Source: DASQPR01 sp035263025 | GTDB lineage: Bacteria; Actinomycetota; Actinomycetes; Mycobacteriales; Micromonosporaceae | Length of the DNA stretch: 17,410 bases | Direction: 5' to 3' | NCBI GenBank assembly: GCA_035263025.1 | Contig: DATFRR010000047.1 | Location: forward strand, 1-17,410 | Shown here: one piece after another, positions 1-7,941 of the stretch | How positions within the stretch are numbered: the first letter of the stretch is position 1 | Layout: every line of letters starts with the position of its first letter | Made by a program: the position numbers and the translations under genes | Notes under the pieces: model-generated | Database searches by the model: none | What the model saw: only the letters and a program-made list of their open reading frames with translations | Told to the model about the DNA's origin: nothing

Positions 1-122
1 CGGCCACGGTCGCTGAAGCGAATTCGGGCCCGCGCCGCAGTCGAACGGCGTATGCCTCGCAGCACCAGTTCCGCACCGCGACGTGACCGCCCGACGGGCC
101 CCGACCCGGGGTGGGAGTTGCC
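1..122. other. Upstream region of dnaK, no recognisable gene
   Basis: This is the left edge of the window. One forward frame stays open from the edge to a TGA at 84-86 and could be the last 27 codons of an upstream gene, but the peptide is basic, low in complexity and not recognisable. I see no HAIR-like repeat (CTTGAGT-N7-ACTCAAG, the HspR operator of other actinobacteria) and no CIRCE element. The true promoter may lie further left, outside the window. The ribosome-binding site of dnaK is the GGGAG at about 113-117. Confidence 0.4.
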
Positions 123-2024
123 ATGGCCAGAGCCGCCGGTATCGATCTTGGAACGACGAACTCGGTGATCGCTGCCGTGGAAGGCGGCCAACCGACCGTG
201 ATCCCGAATGCCGAGGGTTCGCGGACCACGCCGTCCGTCGTTGCGTTCACCGAAGAGGGCGAGCGTCTCGTTGGCCAACTGGCCCGCCGGCAATCGATCT
301 TGAACCCGAAGGCCACCATCTACTCCGCGAAGCGCTTCATCGGCCGGCGCTTCAACGAGATCGAGAGCGAACTGAACGCGGTCACGTACGACGTCGTCCC
401 CGGACCGGAGGACGCGGTTCGCTTCAAGATCCGTGACAAGCTGTACGCGCCGGAGGAGATCTCCGCGCTGGTGCTGCGCAAGCTTGCCGAGGACGCCGGG
501 AAGTTCCTCGGTGAACGCGTGACCGAGGCGGTCATCACGGTGCCTGCGTACTTCAATGACGCACAGCGGCACGCGACGAAGGACGCCGGCCGGATCGCCG
601 GTCTCGAGGTGCTGCGGATCATCAACGAGCCAACGGCGGCCGCGTTGGCGTACGGGCTCGACAAGAAAGGCCACGAGACCGTGCTCGTGTTCGACCTTGG
701 CGGCGGCACATTCGACGTCAGCATCCTCGATGTCGGCGACGGCGTCGTCGAGGTGCGCGCGACCGCTGGCGACACGCACCTCGGCGGCGACGATTTCGAC
801 CGCCGGATCGTCGATCATCTCGCCGACACATTCCAAAACGAGAATGGCATCGACCTTCGGCGCGATCCACAAGCGTTGCAGCGCTTGTTTGAGGCGGCCG
901 AGAAGGCGAAGGTGGAGCTGTCCGCAGTCACTCAGACGTCGATCAACCTGCCCTTCGTGACCGCCGACGCGACCGGTCCGAAACACCTCAACACGACGCT
1001 GATGCGCTCGACGTTCGACCAGTTGACCGCCGATCTCGTGGAGCGATGTCACGACCCGATCGAGCAAGCGCTATCCGATGCGAAGGTGACCGCCGACGAC
1101 CTCGACGAGGTGATCCTCGTGGGGGGCTCGACCCGCATCCCCGCCGTACAGGCTCTGGTCCGCCGGTTGACCGGTGGCAAAGAGCCGAACATGACGGTCA
1201 ACCCGGACGAGGTCGTCGCCGTCGGCGCCGCGATCCAGGCCGCTGTCCTCAAGGGTGAGGTCAAGGACGTCCTGCTGCTGGACGTCACGCCGCTGTCGCT
1301 CGGCGTCGAAACACTCGGCGGACTGCTGACAAAGGTGATCGAACGAAACACGACGATCCCGGCGCGGCGGACCGAAGTGTTCAGCACGGCGGACGACAAT
1401 CAGCCCGGCGTGGACATCGTGGTCCTGCAAGGCGAGCGCGAACGAGCGGCGGACAACCGCGTTCTCGGCCGATTCCGGTTGGAGAACATCCGCCCGGCGC
1501 CGCGAGGCGAACCGCAGATCGAGGTCACGTTCGACCTTGACGCGAACGGCATCCTGAACGTGTCGGCCCGCGACCGCGACACCGGCGGCGAGCAGCGCAT
1601 CACGATCAGTGAGAGCTCGAACCTCGACACATCCGAGGTCGATCGCATGGTCAAGGACGCCGAGGCGCACCGCGGCGAGGACAAGCGACTGCGCGAAACT
1701 GTCGACGCGCGCAACGAGCTGGACGCCGCGACGCACGCGCTGCAGCGCCGCCTCGACGAACTGGGCTCGGCGGTGGCGGTTCACGACAAGGCCCGTGCAG
1801 AGATGCTCGTCGGCGACGCGAAGCAGGCGTTGAAGGACGAGACGCCGCTGGATCGGTTGCGTTCCCTGACGAGTGAGCTGATCCAGGTCGGGCAGGGCCT
1901 GTCAGCGTCCGCGGGCGGCGATTCCGGGGGTACTCCGGGAGCTGGCGGCCCGGGTCCGCGCGGCGAAGCGAACGGCACAGCGGGCGACGACGACGTAATC
2001 GACGCCGACTTCAGCGAGGAGTGA
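123..2024 (+). CDS. dnaK: Hsp70 chaperone DnaK
   Basis: This is a cytoplasmic ATP-dependent Hsp70 chaperone that binds exposed hydrophobic segments, working with the DnaJ and GrpE encoded just downstream. The 633-residue protein is of normal length for the family. Visible marks are the phosphate-1 loop GIDLGTTNSV near residue 6, EPTAAALAYGLD in the ATPase domain, the phosphate-2 loop DLGGGTFDVS near 191, and the conserved interdomain linker plus start of the substrate-binding domain (VLLLDVTPLSLG, about 383-394). A Gly/Ala-rich tail ends in DDDVIDADFSEE, close to the usual DnaK C-terminus. I chose the ATG at 123 because GGGAG sits about 6 bases before it and MARAAGIDLGTTNS is the usual N-terminus. 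A GTG at 111 in the same frame would add four residues. It is the first gene of the dnaK-grpE-dnaJ-merR-clpB operon. Confidence 0.98.
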   Translation: MARAAGIDLGTTNSVIAAVEGGQPTVIPNAEGSRTTPSVVAFTEEGERLVGQLARRQSILNPKATIYSAKRFIGRRFNEIESELNAVTYDVVPGPEDAVRFKIRDKLYAPEEISALVLRKLAEDAGKFLGERVTEAVITVPAYFNDAQRHATKDAGRIAGLEVLRIINEPTAAALAYGLDKKGHETVLVFDLGGGTFDVSILDVGDGVVEVRATAGDTHLGGDDFDRRIVDHLADTFQNENGIDLRRDPQALQRLFEAAEKAKVELSAVTQTSINLPFVTADATGPKHLNTTLMRSTFDQLTADLVERCHDPIEQALSDAKVTADDLDEVILVGGSTRIPAVQALVRRLTGGKEPNMTVNPDEVVAVGAAIQAAVLKGEVKDVLLLDVTPLSLGVETLGGLLTKVIERNTTIPARRTEVFSTADDNQPGVDIVVLQGERERAADNRVLGRFRLENIRPAPRGEPQIEVTFDLDANGILNVSARDRDTGGEQRITISESSNLDTSEVDRMVKDAEAHRGEDKRLRETVDARNELDAATHALQRRLDELGSAVAVHDKARAEMLVGDAKQALKDETPLDRLRSLTSELIQVGQGLSASAGGDSGGTPGAGGPGPRGEANGTAGDDDVIDADFSEE

Positions 2025-2203
2025 GATCGGTAGCTGAACGCGCCGGCGGCTACCCGGCGGGTGCGAAACGCGCCGATGTCGATCGCGCCCGCCCGGGAAT
2101 GCGTCGCAGCTATACGCGGTGAGTTGCACCGTCGCGGCGGCGAACGATTCACGCGCGACGCAGCTACGCAGGACATCACGACTCGGAGGCGAGGCGGACC
2201 GCG
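2025..2203 (+). promoter_or_regulatory. dnaK-grpE spacer with a short stem-loop
   Basis: The 179-bp spacer is the only sizeable gap inside the operon. Just after the dnaK stop lies a short GC hairpin, CGCCGG (2041-2046) pairing with CCGGCG (2054-2059) across a 7-base loop. It has no T-run after it, so it is more likely an mRNA processing or stabilising element, or a leaky attenuator, than a true terminator. Further on, GCGTCGC (about 2100) can pair with GCGACGC (about 2156), and the sequences around them are also imperfect direct repeats. No clear -35/-10 pair was found. All of this is inference from inspection. Confidence 0.35.
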
Positions 2204-2776
2204 GTGACTGACTCCGGCAACGTCTACGAAACCGGCGATGGCACGTCGCGGCATGGCGCGGATGAACCGATGGCTGCCAACGGACACGCCGACGAGCTTC
2301 CGGTAGCCGACGTCCAGGCCACCATCGAGGCGATGCGCGGGCAGATCGCCGAGTTGGAGGACCGCTGGCGCCGCGCGGCGGCGGATCTCGACAATGTCCG
2401 CAAGCGCGCCGCACGCGACGCGTCGAGCCAGCGAGCGGACGAACGCGGCCGCGTGACGGCGGCTCTGCTGCCGATCGTCGACAACCTTGATCTCGCACTG
2501 GAGCACGCCGACGCCGATCCGGCCACCATCGTCGATGGCGTCCGTGCGGTGCGTGATCAGGCGACGGACGTGTTGGCTAGTTTGGGGTATTCGCGGCACG
2601 ACGACGTCGGCGAGCCGTTCGATCCGATGCGCCACGAGGCGATCGGCGTGGTTCGCGACCCGGCGGCAACGCCCGGCACGATCGTTCAGGTGGTACGGCC
2701 CGGATACGGGAACGGTGACCACCAATTGCGTCCTGCCTCAGTACTTGTGGCGGCCGGAGTCGACGATGGCGAGTAG
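2204..2776 (+). CDS. grpE: Nucleotide exchange factor GrpE
   Basis: GrpE releases ADP from DnaK and so resets its substrate cycle; it acts as a cytoplasmic dimer. The 190-residue protein has an acidic, poorly conserved N-terminus (about 1-35), then the long dimerising helix (VQATIEAMRGQIAELEDRWR, about 37-56, followed by RAAADLDNVRKRAARD). LLPIVDNLDLALEHAD follows, with a C-terminal beta domain containing EPFDPMRHEAIGVV and the closing GYGNGDHQLRPASVLVA. The last block is a variant of the usual GY-x-L-x-D-R-x-LRPA-x-V signature. The start is a GTG with a purine-rich GGAGGCGAGGCGG stretch upstream. Its 3' end overlaps the dnaJ start by 11 bases, which suggests translational coupling. Confidence 0.95.
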   Translation: MTDSGNVYETGDGTSRHGADEPMAANGHADELPVADVQATIEAMRGQIAELEDRWRRAAADLDNVRKRAARDASSQRADERGRVTAALLPIVDNLDLALEHADADPATIVDGVRAVRDQATDVLASLGYSRHDDVGEPFDPMRHEAIGVVRDPAATPGTIVQVVRPGYGNGDHQLRPASVLVAAGVDDGE

Positions 2777-3752
2777 CCGCGATTTCTACGAAGTGCTCGG
2801 CGTGCCTCGCGATGCGACCGCCGCCGACATCCAGCGCGCGTACCGACAGCTCGCCCGCCAGTTCCACCCAGATGTCAACAAAGATCCGGCCGCCGAAGAC
2901 CGGTTCAAGGAGATCGGCGAGGCGTATGAGGTGCTGTCCGACCCGGGAAAGCGACGGCGATACGACGCGTTCGGTGCCGACTTCCGCGGCGTACCCGAGG
3001 GCGCCGAGGAGTACGTGAGAGGCCGGCAGCGCGCCGGCGCCGGGGCGGGCCGGCGCGGCCGGTCCGGCGGTTGGCCCGGCGGCGCCGGACCGGGTGGGCG
3101 TGGCGCCGGACCTGGCGATGAGAGCGTCTGGTTCGGCACGGAGGGCGACGACATCGACCTCGAGGATTTGTTCGGCGGCATGTTCACCGGGCGGGCCGGC
3201 GGTTGGGGACCGATTCCCGGCGCCGACCAGGAGGCGCACATCGACCTGTCGCTGGAGGAGGCATACCGTGGCGGTCCGCGCAGCGTCACGCTGTCCGGAG
3301 TCAGCGGCACGCGGCGGCTCGACGTGACGATCCCGGCGGGCGTCGTTGATGGGCAGCGCATTCGGCTTGCCGGGCAGGGCGGCCACGGCAGCGATGGCGC
3401 GGCTGCGGGCGACCTTTACCTGGTCGTACGCATCAGGCCGGATCGGCGCTATCGCGTCGATGGCCGCGACGTCACCACGACCCTGCGTGTGACGCCTTGG
3501 GAAGCTGCGCTCGGCGCGAAGGTGCCGGTGCCTACACCGACCGGGGACAAAACGCTGACCGTGCCGCCCGGCACATCCGGCGGACGCCGGCTGCGCCTCC
3601 GCGGACAGGGCATCCCCAACCCGAGGGGCACGGCGGGCGACTTGTACGCGGAGATACGCGTGACGGTGCCGCCGAAACTGTCCGACGAGGAACGCCGCCT
3701 GTTCGAGCAACTCGCCGAGACGTCCACCTTTGAGCCGAGGAGTGCGCGATGA
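2766..3752 (+). CDS. dnaJ: J-domain co-chaperone, CbpA-type DnaJ without zinc finger
   Basis: This is a cytoplasmic J-protein that stimulates DnaK ATP hydrolysis and delivers clients. The 328-residue product starts MASSRDFYEVLGVPRDAT, the classic J-domain (about 4-70), with the catalytic HPD at 34-36. A Gly/Arg-rich linker follows (about 83-120), then two beta-sandwich client-binding domains (about 150-310, with DLSLEEAYRGG and the repeated GDLYLVV / GDLYAEIRV blocks). The four CxxCxGxG zinc-finger repeats of canonical DnaJ are absent and there is no room for them, so this is a type II (CbpA/DnaJ2-like) protein. The ATG at 2766 lies inside the end of grpE. An in-frame extension upstream would read through grpE in another frame and is not credible. 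The stop overlaps the next start as ATGA. Confidence 0.95.
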   Translation: MASSRDFYEVLGVPRDATAADIQRAYRQLARQFHPDVNKDPAAEDRFKEIGEAYEVLSDPGKRRRYDAFGADFRGVPEGAEEYVRGRQRAGAGAGRRGRSGGWPGGAGPGGRGAGPGDESVWFGTEGDDIDLEDLFGGMFTGRAGGWGPIPGADQEAHIDLSLEEAYRGGPRSVTLSGVSGTRRLDVTIPAGVVDGQRIRLAGQGGHGSDGAAAGDLYLVVRIRPDRRYRVDGRDVTTTLRVTPWEAALGAKVPVPTPTGDKTLTVPPGTSGGRRLRLRGQGIPNPRGTAGDLYAEIRVTVPPKLSDEERRLFEQLAETSTFEPRSAR

Positions 3753-4033
3753 CGCAGACGTTCGCGATCGTCCGGGTGCAGTCCGCGGCCGCCGGCATGG
3801 ACGTCAACGCGTTCGCGGTCGCGTCCGGACTCCACCCCGACATGGTGCACCGCCTGGTTGCGCTCGGGCTTCTCGACGCACACGCCGACGGCGCCGGCCG
3901 AATGTGGTTTACCCATACCGACATTGCCAGGGTGGCAAGGATCCAACGCCTGCGCGCCGGCTTTGGGCTGAACTACGCGGCGATCGGCGTCGTGCTGGAC
4001 CTTCTGGACCGCATCGACGCGCTGACCAGGTAG
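3749..4033 (+). CDS. MerR-like chaperone modulator, CbpM/HspR type
   Basis: This small protein of 94 residues starts inside the dnaJ stop (ATGA overlap). From about residue 18 (MDVNAFAVASGLHPDMVHRL) it has a MerR-type helix-turn-helix. A short wing (GAGRMWFTHTDIARVARIQR) and a helix (GLNYAAIGVVLDLLDRIDAL) follow. Two related families fit. HspR represses dnaK/clpB operons in other actinobacteria by binding HAIR repeats. CbpM binds the J-domain of CbpA-type proteins and inhibits them. The short length, the lack of a basic HspR-like tail, the linked zinc-finger-less J-protein and the absence of a visible HAIR repeat favour CbpM, but I cannot exclude a DNA-binding repressor. Its TAG stop is part of the clpB ribosome-binding site. 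Confidence 0.8.
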   Translation: MTQTFAIVRVQSAAAGMDVNAFAVASGLHPDMVHRLVALGLLDAHADGAGRMWFTHTDIARVARIQRLRAGFGLNYAAIGVVLDLLDRIDALTR

Positions 4034-4037
4034 GAGG
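4031..4037 (+). promoter_or_regulatory. Strong Shine-Dalgarno of clpB overlapping the upstream stop
   Basis: TAGGAGG lies 6 bases before the clpB GTG, and its first three bases are the stop codon of the CbpM-like gene. Ribosomes finishing that gene stop on the clpB initiation site, so the two products are probably translationally coupled. The site also fixes the GTG at 4044 as the clpB start. Confidence 0.75.
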
Positions 4038-4043
4038 CATCGC

Positions 4044-6671
4044 GTGGACCTCAACCGACTCACCCAGAAGTCGCAGGAAGGGCTGCACGACGCGCAGACC
4101 AGGGCGCTGCGGTTCAATCACAGTGACGTCGATGGCGAACATCTGTTGCTCGCCCTGTTGGAGCAGCCGGACGGGCTCGCACCACGGTTGCTGCAGCGGG
4201 CCGGCGTGGAACCCGATTCGCTGACGAAGGCGGTCGACGCCGAACTGGCGCAGCGGCCGCGCGTCACGGGGCCGGGCGTCGCGCCCGGCGAGGTCCGCGT
4301 GACCCAGCGATTCGGACGGCTCCTGGACAGCGCCGAGGCCGAGGCGAAGCGGCTCAAGGACGACTATGTCTCCGTCGAGCATCTGCTGCTGGCGCTCATC
4401 GGCGAAGGCATCGACACACAGGCCGGCCGGACGCTGCGTGAGTACGGCATCACGCGCGAGTCGTTCCTGTCCGCCCTGACCGCGGTGCGCGGGAACCAGC
4501 GCGTCTCGTCGGCGATGCCCGAAGCGGCGTACGAGGCGCTCGACAAGTACGGCCGCGACCTTGTCGCCGACGCATACCAGGGCCGACTCGATCCGGTCGT
4601 CGGTCGCGACGGTGAGATCCGGCGCGTGACGCAGATCCTGTCACGTAAGACGAAGAACAACCCGGTGCTGATCGGCGATCCTGGCGTCGGCAAGACCGCT
4701 ATCGTCGAAGGGCTGGCGCAGCGGATCGCGACCGGCGACGTACCCGAAGGGTTGCGCGACAAGACAGTCTTCGCGCTCGACATCGGTTCGCTCGTCGCCG
4801 GTGCGAAATACCGCGGCGAGTTCGAGGAGCGGCTCAAGGCTGTCCTGAACGAGGTACGCGCGGCCGACGGTCGCATCATTCTGTTCGTCGACGAACTGCA
4901 CACCGTCGCCGGCGCGGGTGCCGCGGAAGGATCGGTCGACGCCGCGAACATGCTCAAGCCGATGCTCGCGCGCGGCGAACTGCACATGATCGGCGCGACC
5001 ACGCTCGACGAATACCGCACGCACATCGAGAAGGACGCCGCGCTCGAGCGGCGCTTCCAACCGATCATCGTGGACGAGCCGTCGGTCGAGGACGCGATAT
5101 CGATCCTTCGCGGCTTGCGCGAACGGCTCGAGGTGTTCCACGGGGTGAAGATCCAGGACAGCGCGCTGGTCGCCGCGGTGGCGTTGAGCCACCGGTACAT
5201 CACCGACCGGTTCCTGCCGGACAAGGCGATTGACCTCGTAGACGAGGCGTGCGCCGTGATCCGCACCGAGATCGACTCGATGCCGGCCGAGCTCGACGAA
5301 TTGACGCGTCGCCTGACGCGGCTCGAGATCGAGGAGGCCGCGCTCGCCACCGAGGATGACCCGGCGAGCGCGGCCCGACTCTCCGAGCTTCGTGAGGAGC
5401 TTGCGGATCTGCGAGCCGAGGCCGATGCGACGCGAGCACAGTGGGAGACCGAGCGCCAGGCGCTGCGGAAGGTGCAGGATCTACGTCGCGAGATCGAGCA
5501 GGTACGCCACGAGGCCGAGCGAGCCGAACGTGACTACGACCTGAACCGTGCGGCGGAGTTGAGCCACGGCCGATTGCCCGAACTGGAACGCCGCCTGCAC
5601 GCCGAGGAGGAACAACTCGCCGTCAAGCAACACACCGGTCGCGTCCTGCGCGAGGTCGTGACGGAGGACGAAATCGCCAGCATCGTCGGGCGTTGGACCG
5701 GCATCCCAGTAGCACGGCTGCAGGAGAGCGAGCGCGCAAAGGTGTTGCGTCTGCCGGACATCCTCCACGCCCGAGTCGTCGGGCAGGACGAGGCCGTACA
5801 GCTCGTGTCCGACGCCGTCATCCGATCGGCATCGGGCATCAAGGATCCGCGGCGACCGATCGGATCGTTCATCTTCCTCGGCCCGACCGGTGTCGGGAAG
5901 ACTGAACTAGCGAAAGCGCTCGCGGGGGCGCTCTTCGACACCGAGGACAACATGGTCCGCATCGACATGAGCGAGTACCAGGAGCGGCATACGGTCAGCC
6001 GGCTCGTCGGCGCGCCGCCCGGGTACGTCGGGTACGACGAGGGCGGTCAGCTCACCGAGGCGGTGCGCCGCAAGCCGTACACGGTCGTTCTGTTCGATGA
6101 GATCGAGAAGGCGCACGCTGACGTCTTCAACATTCTGCTTCAGGTGCTCGACGACGGGCGGCTCACCGACGCGCAGGGACGCACCGTCGACTTCCGGAAC
6201 ACTGTCATCATCATGACGTCGAACATCGGGTCGGAGTACCTGCTCGAAGGTGTCGCCGCTACCGGCGAGATCGCGGAGTCTGCTCGTGAACGCGTCATGG
6301 CCGACATGCGCAGCCACTTCCGTCCCGAGTTTCTGAACCGCGTCGACGAGATCGTGCTCTTCAAGCCGCTGACCGAGGCGGAGATCGAGAACATCGTCGA
6401 CCTGATGCTCTCTGACCTTCGGATGCGGCTCGCGGAGCGGCAGATCACGCTCGAAATCACCGAGCCGGCGCGCCGATTCATCGCCGAGCGAGGATTCGAC
6501 CCGGTCTACGGTGCCCGGCCGCTGCGCCGGTACATCTCGCGCGAGGTCGAGACGCGGATCGGGCGTGCACTTTTGGCCGGTGACATCCTGCCAGGGGCGG
6601 TAATCCTGGTGGACGTCGCCGGCGGCGAGCTGAATGTCGACTACCGCAATCCCGTCGAGGCCGTCGTGTGA
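4044..6671 (+). CDS. clpB: ATP-dependent disaggregase ClpB
   Basis: ClpB is a hexameric AAA+ machine that threads polypeptides out of aggregates in cooperation with DnaK/DnaJ/GrpE. The 875-residue product is of normal length. It begins MDLNRLTQKSQEGLHDAQ with two Clp_N repeats (about 1-145, each with an EHLLLALL/I block). The first AAA+ domain has Walker A GDPGVGKT near 212-219, Walker B ILFVDELHT and the sensor GATTLDEYR. The coiled-coil middle domain (about 400-530, rich in Glu/Arg/Leu) distinguishes ClpB from ClpA and ClpC. The second AAA+ domain has Walker A GPTGVGKT at about 613-620, the pore loop GYVGY and Walker B VVLFDEIEKAH. The C-terminal block GFDPVYGARPLRRYI is intact. I see no frameshift or missing catalytic residue. 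Confidence 0.97.
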   Translation: MDLNRLTQKSQEGLHDAQTRALRFNHSDVDGEHLLLALLEQPDGLAPRLLQRAGVEPDSLTKAVDAELAQRPRVTGPGVAPGEVRVTQRFGRLLDSAEAEAKRLKDDYVSVEHLLLALIGEGIDTQAGRTLREYGITRESFLSALTAVRGNQRVSSAMPEAAYEALDKYGRDLVADAYQGRLDPVVGRDGEIRRVTQILSRKTKNNPVLIGDPGVGKTAIVEGLAQRIATGDVPEGLRDKTVFALDIGSLVAGAKYRGEFEERLKAVLNEVRAADGRIILFVDELHTVAGAGAAEGSVDAANMLKPMLARGELHMIGATTLDEYRTHIEKDAALERRFQPIIVDEPSVEDAISILRGLRERLEVFHGVKIQDSALVAAVALSHRYITDRFLPDKAIDLVDEACAVIRTEIDSMPAELDELTRRLTRLEIEEAALATEDDPASAARLSELREELADLRAEADATRAQWETERQALRKVQDLRREIEQVRHEAERAERDYDLNRAAELSHGRLPELERRLHAEEEQLAVKQHTGRVLREVVTEDEIASIVGRWTGIPVARLQESERAKVLRLPDILHARVVGQDEAVQLVSDAVIRSASGIKDPRRPIGSFIFLGPTGVGKTELAKALAGALFDTEDNMVRIDMSEYQERHTVSRLVGAPPGYVGYDEGGQLTEAVRRKPYTVVLFDEIEKAHADVFNILLQVLDDGRLTDAQGRTVDFRNTVIIMTSNIGSEYLLEGVAATGEIAESARERVMADMRSHFRPEFLNRVDEIVLFKPLTEAEIENIVDLMLSDLRMRLAERQITLEITEPARRFIAERGFDPVYGARPLRRYISREVETRIGRALLAGDILPGAVILVDVAGGELNVDYRNPVEAVV

Positions 6672-6679
6672 GCGCCGCC

Positions 6680-6932
6680 GTCTCCCCTGTCATCAGCTTG
6701 ATCGCGAACGAGGAGATTCCGAAACTGGCGCCGCAGGCCAGCGCCAGCGCGAGCGTACCCAGGTTCGGGCTGCGCTTGGCCACCGCGAGGCCGCCGCCTA
6801 CCACCACGACCAACCCGACGGCCGGCCCCACTTTTCCCAACCGACAATGCGGAGCGCGAGCACCGCGAAGATCACCTGGCAGACTACGAGTGGCTGTACA
6901 AGCGCGAGGCTGCCGATTTGAGCGCGATGACC
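6680..6932 (-). pseudogene. Remnant of a DMT/EamA-family transporter
   Basis: Reading leftward on the minus strand, one frame gives QIGSLALVQPLVVCQVIFAV and then LALRIVGWEKW. A second frame, shifted near the C4/T4 runs at 6826-6835, continues with GPAVGLVVVVGGGLAVAKR and then LGTLALALACGASFGISSFA followed by IKLMTGE. Joined, these match the order and spacing of successive membrane helices of actinobacterial DMT (drug/metabolite) permeases, where LGSLALVQPL is a recurrent block. The N-terminal part is cut by a TGA at 6933-6935, and the C-terminal half is missing because the fragment runs into the 3' end of clpB. It is therefore a dead fragment of about 80 residues. The family call rests on pattern memory, not on a search. 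Confidence 0.65.
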
Positions 6933-7029
6933 TCAGGACTCATCCCGCGACGTTCGCATCCGCTCAGCTCGCTTGCGACCCGCCCCGGACGCTGGATGAA
7001 TGCTTCGCGCATCTACATTGGCGCCCGGT

Positions 7030-7941
7030 TTATGCGCCGTGGTTGACGGTGGACGACGGCCGGGCCTTGCGCCTGTACAACCAGCGCTGGAGCAGCAGCG
7101 TGATGGTGCCGCCGATCAGCAGCATTGCGATGTTGATGCCGAGCACCTCCAAGGCGCCACCGGCCTTGCCGTACTCGTCCTCAGCGAATGCGACACCGAA
7201 GTATGCGGCTGCTGGAATCGTCGTCACGGAAATCGCGACACCGACCGCGGAACTCGACCGTGTCTCCAACGCAATCATCGCGGCGACCCCAGCCGCTAGA
7301 GCCACGCCGATCGTCCCGACGCCGACGGTGACCAGCCCCGCCAGGCCGGGCGACGTGGCCGCAAAGTGGAATGCATGGTGCGTGACGCGCACTGAGACGG
7401 CGGTCAAACCGGCCGTGATCGCGGTCACCGCCATGCCAAGCGCGAGGGTGCCGACCGATCGACTCGCCAGCAGCCACTGCCTGCCGACGATTCCGACGCA
7501 GGCGGCCACAATCGGGAGCGTATCCGGACTGACCGCCATGGCGCCCACGATGAGGGTGTCGTTGATGGTCAGCACGCCGTAGCCGGCTATCACCCCCGCC
7601 ACCGCCATGAAAACTAGGTACCGAGACACCGGGCGCGAGTTACGTCGGGCCAGTCCCACCATGTCCGGCCAGATAAGGGACGCCGAACGGGCACCGGGTA
7701 GGACCGGACCCATGTTGTCGATGCGCAGCAATGCGATCTCGTTCGGCTGGATTCCGAGAGCGTCGAGACGTGCGAGCACACGCTGGGCCGACTCGCCAGG
7801 AACTTCGGCGATGAGGAGCGCATTGCCGACGTCGTCGTGTGCAGGCACCAGCACCGTGTGCTCGCCTAAGGCCGATGCCTTGAGCCAGCTGCTCAGGTCA
7901 GCCAACGCGTCGGCATCACCGAAGACCCGCAGTTGAAGCAC
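7030..7941 (-). CDS. DUF389 family membrane protein
   Basis: The 303-residue protein has a soluble N-terminal domain of about 100 residues (MLQLRVFGDADALADLSSWL onward, with the ferredoxin-like pattern of this family). At least five or six hydrophobic segments follow from RYLVFMAVAGVIAGYGVL. The family signature is the segment TLIVGAMAVSPDTLPIVA, equivalent to ILGAM-V-SP-M-PI in DUF389 proteins, with TTIPAAAYFGVAFAEDEYG later. DUF389 proteins are inner-membrane proteins of unknown biochemical role. The start is a GTG at 7941-7939 with GAGG about 6 bases upstream. The basic end RRKARPSSTVNHGA is cytoplasmic by the positive-inside rule. It is transcribed divergently from the DUF2252 gene and no partner gene is evident. 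Confidence 0.88.
   Translation of the reverse strand: MLQLRVFGDADALADLSSWLKASALGEHTVLVPAHDDVGNALLIAEVPGESAQRVLARLDALGIQPNEIALLRIDNMGPVLPGARSASLIWPDMVGLARRNSRPVSRYLVFMAVAGVIAGYGVLTINDTLIVGAMAVSPDTLPIVAACVGIVGRQWLLASRSVGTLALGMAVTAITAGLTAVSVRVTHHAFHFAATSPGLAGLVTVGVGTIGVALAAGVAAMIALETRSSSAVGVAISVTTIPAAAYFGVAFAEDEYGKAGGALEVLGINIAMLLIGGTITLLLQRWLYRRKARPSSTVNHGA

Noticed and set aside
1..110. A HAIR or CIRCE heat-shock operator before dnaK
   Set aside because: Neither consensus nor a partial inverted repeat of the right spacing is visible in the bases available.
2577..3710. A 377-codon minus-strand open frame opposite dnaJ
   Set aside because: It is a shadow of the high-GC dnaJ/grpE coding sequence. 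The peptide is Arg/Ala-rich with no family pattern, while the plus strand has clear J-domain motifs.
6668..7582. A 304-codon plus-strand frame starting at the clpB stop
   Set aside because: Its sequence is Pro/Ala/Thr-rich antisense to the DMT remnant and the DUF389 gene, and no start signal precedes it.
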